A stretch of 6,055 nt of DNA, taken from assembly GCA_002011685.1 (NCBI GenBank), contig MTOL01000337.1, positions 1 through 6,055 of the forward strand. The letters are read 5' to 3'. Source of the stretch: Deferribacteres bacterium JdFR-76. GTDB taxonomy: Bacteria; Zhuqueibacterota; JdFR-76. Numbering within the stretch: the stretch's first letter is position 1; each line of letters opens with the position of its first letter. Positions 1 through 5,278 of this stretch are shown piece by piece. Position numbers and translations under genes: made by a program. The notes under the pieces were generated by a model. The model saw only the letters and a program-made list of their open reading frames with translations. It did no database searches and was not told the DNA's origin.

Positions 1-1389
1 TTTGACATCTTAATCCTGGACGACGAGCGTATCGTATGCAATTCCATCAAACGGATCATTGAAAACGAGGAGCGGCGGGTCCACACGGCCACCCAGGTGG
101 CGGAGGCCTGGAACATCCTCGAGAACCACCCCATTGATCTGATACTACTGGACTACAAGCTGGTGGAAACAGATGGCCTCAGCATTCTAAAACAGCTGCG
201 GGAGGAATACCCAGACATTCTGGTTATCATGATAACGGCCTACGGCAACATTGATATTGCCGTGGAAGCCATGAAGCTGGGCGCTTACGATTTTATCCAG
301 AAAAAAGAGGAACCGGAATTTATCCGCTTTATCGTTCAGCGGGCCCTGGACAACCTGCGCCTAAAGAAAGAAGTGGAAGCACTGCGCAAAAGTACCATCG
401 AAAGTTCACAGATGGCCGAAATTGTTTGCGTCTCGCCGGCCATGCAGCAGCTCCTACAGTTGGCCGAAGAATACGCCAAATCTGACACCACGGTGCTTAT
501 CACCGGCGAAACCGGCACAGGAAAGAACCTGCTGGCACATTTTGTCCATTACAAGAGCCCGCGCTTTAGCTATCCGTTTGTCTGCATCAACTGTGCTGCC
601 ATCCCCCGAGAGCTGCTGGAAAGCGAACTCTTTGGTTACGAGCGCGGTGCCTTTACCGGGGCGCGGCAGAAGGGAAAAATGGGCCTGATTGAGCGGGCTA
701 ACGGAGGCACCCTGTTCTTGGATGAAATTGCCGAAATGCCGGTGGAGCTCCAGTCCAAACTGCTCCACGTGCTGGAAACGGGAGAGTTCTTCCGTATTGG
801 TGCGGTTGAACCGATCCGGGTGAACATCCGGGTTATTGCAGCCACCAACACAGACCTCCGCGAACGGGTGGAAAACAAGCAGTTTCGGCTGGACCTTTAC
901 TACCGGCTCAATATTGCCACGCTGCACATTCCCCCCCTGCGGGAGCGGCGGGAAGATATTTTACCCCTGGCCAAGCAATTCATTCAGGAGCTGAACCGCA
1001 AACTGGGCAAAAACGTGAATCGCATTGCTCCCGACGCTGAACGATTTCTGGAAACCGCCGACTGGCCCGGAAATGTCCGGGAACTGAAAAACCTCATCGA
1101 ACGGGCCATGCTGCTGAAAAAGGACTCTGTTCTTTGTCTTGAAGATTTTTTTCATCCATCGGGGTCGCCCCTCCGGCCCACTGGCGAACCGCTCTTTACC
1201 CTGCATCTCGCCCCCCAGGAAGGGAAAAACCTGCTGCAGGAATCACAAAAACAGCTGGTGCAGCAGGCGCTGGAAATTGCGGGACAGAACAGGACCCGCG
1301 CGGCTCAGCTACTGGGAATCCCCAGGACATCCCTTAACTTCTACATTCAAAAATTCGGAATTCGGTCCGGGAAAAACCAGCCTGCGTAG
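1..1389 (+). CDS. Sigma-54-dependent response regulator, NtrC family (5' end outside window)
   Basis: Cytoplasmic two-component response regulator predicted to activate sigma-54 promoters when phosphorylated by an unseen histidine kinase. The frame is open from base 1, so the true start lies upstream; 462 residues are visible and probably only a few are missing. The receiver domain comes first: acidic pair DD at visible residues 7-8, phospho-acceptor Asp51 in LILLDYKL, Thr79 in MITAYG and Lys101 in DFIQKK, where the usual Pro after this Lys is replaced by Lys. The AAA+ domain follows a linker: Walker A GETGTGKN (505-528), an intact GAFTGA sigma-54 contact loop (646-663), Walker B GGTLFLDEI and the C-terminal WPGNVREL motif. 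A Fis-type HTH lies at about residues 420-457 (RAAQLLGIPRTSLNFYI). All key residues are present, so it should be a functional activator. Its targets cannot be told from the window; I saw no convincing sigma-54 promoter downstream. Confidence 0.95.
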   Translation, partial: FDILILDDERIVCNSIKRIIENEERRVHTATQVAEAWNILENHPIDLILLDYKLVETDGLSILKQLREEYPDILVIMITAYGNIDIAVEAMKLGAYDFIQKKEEPEFIRFIVQRALDNLRLKKEVEALRKSTIESSQMAEIVCVSPAMQQLLQLAEEYAKSDTTVLITGETGTGKNLLAHFVHYKSPRFSYPFVCINCAAIPRELLESELFGYERGAFTGARQKGKMGLIERANGGTLFLDEIAEMPVELQSKLLHVLETGEFFRIGAVEPIRVNIRVIAATNTDLRERVENKQFRLDLYYRLNIATLHIPPLRERREDILPLAKQFIQELNRKLGKNVNRIAPDAERFLETADWPGNVRELKNLIERAMLLKKDSVLCLEDFFHPSGSPLRPTGEPLFTLHLAPQEGKNLLQESQKQLVQQALEIAGQNRTRAAQLLGIPRTSLNFYIQKFGIRSGKNQPA

Positions 1390-1445
1390 CGGGCTTTCAT
1401 TCTGGGCTATTTACTGAAAAAATAATCCCTTAAGTCAAGAATGGC

Positions 1446-1474
1446 TTGAAATTTTCCGTTTTGTTGATTATATT
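1446..1474 (+). promoter_or_regulatory. Predicted sigma-70-type promoter for the inositol-phosphate enzyme gene
   Basis: TTGAAA at 1446-1451 and TATATT at 1469-1474 are separated by exactly 17 bp. Each hexamer matches five of six consensus positions (TTGACA, TATAAT). Transcription would start near 1481, giving a leader of about 120 nt before the ATG at 1603. The site lies in the gap between two genes of the same strand, so the downstream gene probably has its own promoter and is not simply read through from the response regulator. A short inverted repeat (TCAAG-N5-CTTGA, 1435-1449) overlaps the -35 element. This is a sequence match only. Confidence 0.6.
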
Positions 1475-1477
1475 ACA

Positions 1478-1487
1478 GTTGCGCAAC
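1478..1487. promoter_or_regulatory. Perfect 10-bp palindrome at the predicted transcription start (possible operator)
   Basis: GTTGCGCAAC is a perfect palindrome that begins 3 bp after the predicted -10 box and covers the expected +1 position, where a bound repressor would block the promoter. The core (T)TGCGC occurs twice more in the leader, near 1504-1508 and 1519-1523. The binding protein is unknown, and a 10-bp palindrome can arise by chance, so this is only a candidate. Confidence 0.25.
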
Positions 1488-1527
1488 ATTTAATTTTTGC
1501 CCCTGCGCTTCCGGAAATTGCGCTAAC

Positions 1528-1547
1528 GATCGCTCCAGCGGTTTTTT
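1528..1547 (+). promoter_or_regulatory. Weak hairpin plus U-run in the leader (possible attenuator)
   Basis: CGC-TCCA-GCG (1531-1540) forms a short tetraloop hairpin, extendable outward by wobble pairs, and is followed directly by six T (1542-1547). It lies inside the predicted 5' leader, about 55 nt before the start codon. The shape resembles an intrinsic terminator or attenuator, but the stem is short and partly wobble-paired. An upstream GCGC/GCGC pairing (1505-1508 with 1520-1523) around the palindrome TTCCGGAA could be a second hairpin. I recognise no known riboswitch class. Confidence 0.18.
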
Positions 1548-1589
1548 CTGACTGTCCGATTTTTTTACCTGAAAAACAGAGCCAAAAAG

Positions 1590-1596
1590 AAGGAGG
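1590..1596 (+). promoter_or_regulatory. Strong Shine-Dalgarno site fixing the start at 1603
   Basis: AAGGAGG lies 6 nt before the ATG at 1603. A second ATG at 1598 is in another frame and only 1 nt from this site, too close to use. The site therefore supports the start at 1603 even though it gives the protein a roughly 34-residue polar N-terminal extension before the nucleotidyltransferase core. Confidence 0.8.
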
Positions 1597-1602
1597 GATG
1601 CG

Positions 1603-3051
1603 ATGGATCTGCTTCGCCCAATACATTCGTCTCATCCTGAGAAGCAGCCCGACGTTTCCCAGCCTTCCAGCCATACCATTCAGCCGGTCTTTCCACACTT
1701 TCCGGTGGTCATCCTCGCGGCCGGCCGCGGACAGCGGCTCAAGAAAATGAGCAATGGAATACCCAAGCCCCTCGTAAAAATTCACGGACTTTCCCTGCTG
1801 GAACGGGCGATTCTTACCGCCAGAGAAGTGGGTCTGCGCGATTTTTACGTGGTGGTGGGTTACCGCAAGCAGCGCGTGATCCAGCACATCCGGGACCTTG
1901 CACGGCGATACGGCCTTTCTATCCAGATTATTGAAAATCCAGATTGGCCCAAAGGCAACGGTACTTCGGTCCTGGCAGCTGCCGAAAAGATCCGCGGTCC
2001 ATTTGTGGTGATGATGTGTGACCACATTATCGATCCGGATATTCTGAAAAGGCTGCTGCAGCAATATCCTCAAACGGATCAGTCCCTACTTGCCGTCGAC
2101 CGTACCCAGCGGTTTGTTTTTGACCACGAAGACGCCACAAAGGTCACCACAGATGCGGACCAGATTGTGGAAATTGGCAAACAGTTACAGAATTACAATG
2201 CGATTGATACGGGGGTATTCCTATTCCAGCGGGATATAGTGCCGGCCTTGCGGAAAGCACTGGCGGAGGGCGATGGTTCTCTTTCGGCTGGTGTTCGAAA
2301 ACTGGCACACAGAGGACGAATTGCGGCTGTCGATATCGGTTCCAGCTTCTGGATAGACGTGGACACCCCGGGCAATTTTTCCATTGCCCGGCGGCTTCTG
2401 CTGAAACAGCTCACTAAAAGCGAAGATGGGATCGTTTCCCGGTACCTGAACCGTCCCATTTCGGTGCGGATTACCCAATTTCTGGCCAATACACCCTTGT
2501 CCCCAAACGCCATCACAGTAATAAGTTTTCTCATGGCAGTGGCCGCAGGAATCCTTTTTGCTTTCGCCCAGCCAATTTTGAACATTGCCGGTGCACTGCT
2601 CACCCAGCTTTCCTCCATCGTGGACGGCTGTGATGGAGAAATTGCCCGGCTGAAATTCCAGTCCAGCCGCTTTGGCGCCTGGTTCGACACGATCCTGGAC
2701 CGCTACGCAGACGTTGCCATTGTGGGCGGAATCGTGTACGGGCACTACCGGATGCATCCGTCGGTGGGAATCTTTCTGATTGGGCTGATGGCAGCGGCAG
2801 GCTTCATCCTGTACAGTTACACCAAAAAAGAATTCCAGTTGCGCTTTGGCAAGAAAACGTTTAGGGATTACCTATGGAACCTGCTGCCCTCATCTCGTGA
2901 CGTGCGGCTCTTTCTCATTTTTCTGGGTGGGGTGCTGCAGGCACCGTTTTACGTTTTGATCCTGGTGGCGTTCATCAGTCACGCCTGGGTGGTTTCCCAG
3001 TTTGTCCATGTCTATTTGAATCAGGAGAAAATTCTGCACGCAGGCGCGTAG
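1603..3051 (+). CDS. Bifunctional inositol-1-phosphate cytidylyltransferase / CDP-inositol:inositol-1-phosphate transferase (IPCT/DIPPS type)
   Basis: Predicted two-step enzyme: CTP plus inositol-1-phosphate gives CDP-inositol, and a membrane domain then transfers the inositol-phosphate to a second inositol-1-phosphate, making phosphorylated di-myo-inositol phosphate (DIP), a compatible solute of (hyper)thermophiles. The 482 residues divide as follows. Residues 1-34 are a polar, Pro/Ser/His-rich extension. About 35-270 is a nucleotidyltransferase fold, with LAAGRGQRL (38-46), PKPL (54-57), KGNGTS (117-122) and metal-site MCDH around Asp140. About 275-480 is a CDP-alcohol phosphatidyltransferase with several membrane helices. 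Its signature D-x2-D-G-x2-A-R-x8-G-x3-D-x3-D is complete (Asp341, Asp344, Asp362, Asp366). The cytidylyltransferase-transferase fusion is typical of IPCT/DIPPS. The acceptor could instead be a lipid or another inositol compound; no inositol-1-phosphate synthase or phosphatase lies in the window to settle this. It has its own promoter and converges with the minus-strand genes. Confidence 0.85.
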   Translation: MDLLRPIHSSHPEKQPDVSQPSSHTIQPVFPHFPVVILAAGRGQRLKKMSNGIPKPLVKIHGLSLLERAILTAREVGLRDFYVVVGYRKQRVIQHIRDLARRYGLSIQIIENPDWPKGNGTSVLAAAEKIRGPFVVMMCDHIIDPDILKRLLQQYPQTDQSLLAVDRTQRFVFDHEDATKVTTDADQIVEIGKQLQNYNAIDTGVFLFQRDIVPALRKALAEGDGSLSAGVRKLAHRGRIAAVDIGSSFWIDVDTPGNFSIARRLLLKQLTKSEDGIVSRYLNRPISVRITQFLANTPLSPNAITVISFLMAVAAGILFAFAQPILNIAGALLTQLSSIVDGCDGEIARLKFQSSRFGAWFDTILDRYADVAIVGGIVYGHYRMHPSVGIFLIGLMAAAGFILYSYTKKEFQLRFGKKTFRDYLWNLLPSSRDVRLFLIFLGGVLQAPFYVLILVAFISHAWVVSQFVHVYLNQEKILHAGA

Positions 3052-3317
3052 TACGGATAATCCCGATACACAAAAAGAGACACAGAGAAAGAAGAAAAAA
3101 AAAGAGAGCACGGTGTCTTTTATGGCCTGTGCTTTTCTCCGTGCTCTCTAAATCACTCATGTTCTTCATCCACTCTCAAAATGAGGGATCGTTGGTTGCT
3201 TGCCGGAAAAACGTACCCCTGTGGGAAGGTTCCGATGTATCTTTCCGTTCGCCTTTTCCGGGCCTCTGGGCTACCCCGTACAATTTCAATCTCCCCGCCA
3301 AATGATGCTTTTTTATC
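3052..3317. other. Convergent intergenic region, no gene recognised
   Basis: The first part (about 3071-3109) is strongly purine-rich on the plus strand, with CACAGAG/GAGAGCACGG-like words, and runs into the terminator hairpin. From 3150 to 3317 I see no convincing coding region, RNA gene or repeat. The short open frames on either strand lack family features and ribosome binding sites. Confidence 0.6.
3095..3149 (-). terminator. Intrinsic terminator for the leftward haem-related transcript
   Basis: AGAGAGCACGG (3103-3113) and CCGTGCTCTCT (3139-3149) form a perfect 11-bp inverted repeat with a 25-nt loop. Read on the minus strand, the stem ends directly in nine T (complement of the A-run 3095-3103), as expected of a rho-independent terminator about 170 nt past the regulator's stop. 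In the plus direction the stem is followed by AAATC with no T-run, so termination of the inositol-phosphate gene by the same hairpin would be weak. The loop is longer than usual. Confidence 0.7.
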
Positions 3318-5273
3318 TCACCGCTTTGGAGGAACTGGCTTACGGATTCCATAGGCTTTCATCTTCCGCCACAGCGTCGTACGGCCGATCTCCAGAACTT
3401 CTGCCACCCGCTCATAATCCCAGCCATACAGTTCCAGATAAGCGCGGATTACCTCCGCTTCAATCTCTTTCATCGACTTTGCCCGGGCCGAAGCCGTGCG
3501 CAAAATGCCTTCGATCCGTCCTTCTCTCAGCGTCTCTGGCAAATCCGACGCATGGATCTGATGCCCCACGGCCAGTGCCACCGCCCGTTCGATGGCATTC
3601 TCCAGCTCACGCACATTCCCGGGCCAATGGTAGCTTAAAAGCAGCTGTTTGGCTCGATCTGTGAAACCGGTGATCCGCTTCTTCAACTTTTCCGCATACC
3701 GCTGGGCAAAATATTCGGAAAGAGGTAAAATATCTTCGGGTCGCTCCCTCAGCGGCGGGATCTGAATCGTCACCACATTCAGGCGGTAATACAGATCCTG
3801 ACGGAACATACCTTTCTGGACCATGTCAAACAGATCTCGGCTGGAGGCAGCAATCACTCGCACATCCACACGGATAGACTCGGTCCCTCCTTCGCGCCTG
3901 ATTTCTCCGTGTTCAAGGGCCCGCAGCAGTTTCACCTGCAAGGCCGGGGGTACTTCTTCAATTTCATCCAGAAACAGGGTTCCACCATCCGCTTCTTCAA
4001 AAACCCCCTTTTTCCCGGAAGCGGCCTCGGCAACTGCGCCTTTCTCGTGTCCAAAAAGTTCACGTTCCAAAAGATTTTCTGCAAAAGCCCCGCAGTTTAC
4101 CACCACAAATGGCCGGTCTTTTCTTGGGCTGGTCTCATGAATCGTCCGCGCCACGAGTTCTTTTCCCGTGCCACTTTCTCCCAAAATCAACACCGCCACA
4201 TCCGTTTGTGAAAGGCGAGCAACCATTTCAAGAATCTTCTCAATCGCACGGCTTTTCCCGATGATTTTGCCAAACTTGTAGGGGGCTTTTGAATAAAACC
4301 ATGAAAAAAAGGCCTCCAGCTCCTGGTCAATCAGTGCAGTGAGTTCTTTTTCGGCAGGGCGTGCTCCCTGTCCCGTCTGCAGCAAATCTGAAAGATCGTA
4401 GGCAAAAATGTTGTAGATTTTTTCCAGAGACCGATCCACCGAAATCGATGGGTCGAGATTGACGATGAGCAGCGGCTGGTTTTTCCGCCGGTGCATCAGA
4501 TTTTCCAGATAGGCCCCCCGGAAAAATGCTTCTCCATCCTGACTGAGGCGGAAAATAGCCTGAACATCCGGCAGGACCCACTCCAGTTCATCGCGGGCAA
4601 GCTTACGTACGGGTAGCCCCAGCATCGTCTGTTCATCTTCAGAATAGGCAAAAATTTCCCTGAAACCCGCGTTCAGCATGCGGTAGATCAGATCATTGAA
4701 GGCCTCGTGGTGTCCCATCAGGATCACCTGTGCGGAAGAGAGATCACCAAAAATCTTCTGTAGCAGCTGGCGGACCTTCTCATACAGCTGGGCCGTATCA
4801 AATTCAGCAGGCAGATGCCCCACTTTTCCCTTTAGCAAAAGGGCTCTGCCGTAAAGTCGATTTAAGATGGACCCAGCGGTGCCATATTTTTCGGCTTCCT
4901 GCAAACCTTCGTAGACCCAGTGAAGAAATTCCTGATCCTGCCCGCCCGGAAAAGCCTCAGCTCCCAGAGCCAGAGCAAAAAAGTGTCGTACGGCTTCCGG
5001 ACCCTGTAAAACATGAAAATGCAGTGCACCTCCGGCGCTTTCCAGTTCCCGCCGGAAAAAAGCCTCTATTTGATCGCGCACCCGCTCCAGATCCTCGGCC
5101 ACTGCAAAAACTTCTTTGGCTGTCTCTCCGCTCACAAACAGAACTTCTGACGCTCCCCACCCAGAGGAAGACCGGGCATAGAATTCATAAAATTTCGCAG
5201 GGAGATAAGAAAGCTTTTCCCACGCCGAAGGTGAAAAATCAAGCCTGTGAATCCCTACAGCAAGGATCTGCAT
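3318..5273 (-). CDS. Chimeric regulator: degenerate glutamyl-tRNA reductase (HemA-like) domain fused to bEBP-type AAA+ and Fis HTH
   Basis: Predicted cytoplasmic transcription regulator with an unusual sensor. Residues 1-330 read as a whole HemA: start MQILAVGIHR; AVAEDLE after the catalytic loop; GPEAVRHFF with the counterpart of E. coli His99 kept (His97); GTAGSILNRL; IFGDLSSAQVILMG opening the Rossmann region; QPLLIVNLD and FAYDLSDLLQ; then a helix like the dimerisation domain. Catalysis should be dead: the STCNRTE motif reads SGETAKE (Cys50 to Glu, Arg52 to Ala), LGEPQ reads GGQDQ, and GxGxxG reads GHHEAF. AAA+ follows at about 337-575: Walker A GESGTGKE (365-372), Walker B GTLFLDE, RQDLYYRLN, WPGNVREL. 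The GAFTGA loop is GAVAEA (4023-4040), so normal sigma-54 contact is unlikely. A Fis-type HTH occupies about 605-643. The frame stays open upstream to 5483, but Met at 5273 fits the HemA N-terminus and avoids overlap with the CcsA-like gene. No strong Shine-Dalgarno is seen, so coupling to that gene, whose stop is 5 nt upstream, is likely. The fusion is clear; the sensing role is inference. Confidence 0.88.
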   Translation of the reverse strand: MQILAVGIHRLDFSPSAWEKLSYLPAKFYEFYARSSSGWGASEVLFVSGETAKEVFAVAEDLERVRDQIEAFFRRELESAGGALHFHVLQGPEAVRHFFALALGAEAFPGGQDQEFLHWVYEGLQEAEKYGTAGSILNRLYGRALLLKGKVGHLPAEFDTAQLYEKVRQLLQKIFGDLSSAQVILMGHHEAFNDLIYRMLNAGFREIFAYSEDEQTMLGLPVRKLARDELEWVLPDVQAIFRLSQDGEAFFRGAYLENLMHRRKNQPLLIVNLDPSISVDRSLEKIYNIFAYDLSDLLQTGQGARPAEKELTALIDQELEAFFSWFYSKAPYKFGKIIGKSRAIEKILEMVARLSQTDVAVLILGESGTGKELVARTIHETSPRKDRPFVVVNCGAFAENLLERELFGHEKGAVAEAASGKKGVFEEADGGTLFLDEIEEVPPALQVKLLRALEHGEIRREGGTESIRVDVRVIAASSRDLFDMVQKGMFRQDLYYRLNVVTIQIPPLRERPEDILPLSEYFAQRYAEKLKKRITGFTDRAKQLLLSYHWPGNVRELENAIERAVALAVGHQIHASDLPETLREGRIEGILRTASARAKSMKEIEAEVIRAYLELYGWDYERVAEVLEIGRTTLWRKMKAYGIRKPVPPKR

Positions 5274-5278
5274 AATGA

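Noticed and set aside
454..927. Long minus-strand frame inside the response regulator gene
   Set aside because: It is antisense to the conserved AAA+ domain, whose reading frame is unmistakable, and encodes no recognisable family.
1390..1602. Sigma-54 (-24/-12) promoter that the upstream response regulator might use
   Set aside because: The best candidate (TGGCTTG... at 1442) lacks the GC at the -12 position with correct spacing; other GG dinucleotides also fail the 10-bp spacing rule.
2975..3169. Minus-strand 64-codon frame with an apparent hydrophobic Phe/Leu segment
   Set aside because: The hydrophobic run is just the translation of the T-rich complement of the purine tract and terminator; the frame also overlaps the 3' end of the inositol-phosphate gene on the opposite strand.
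3181..3354. Short plus-strand frame starting at ATG 3181
   Set aside because: It has no ribosome binding site or family resemblance and runs into the antisense of the regulator's 3' end.
4730..5275. 181-codon plus-strand frame opposite the HemA-like domain
   Set aside because: Its product is Arg/Pro/Lys-rich with no motif, while the opposite strand carries an uninterrupted, family-matching protein; it is a shadow frame.
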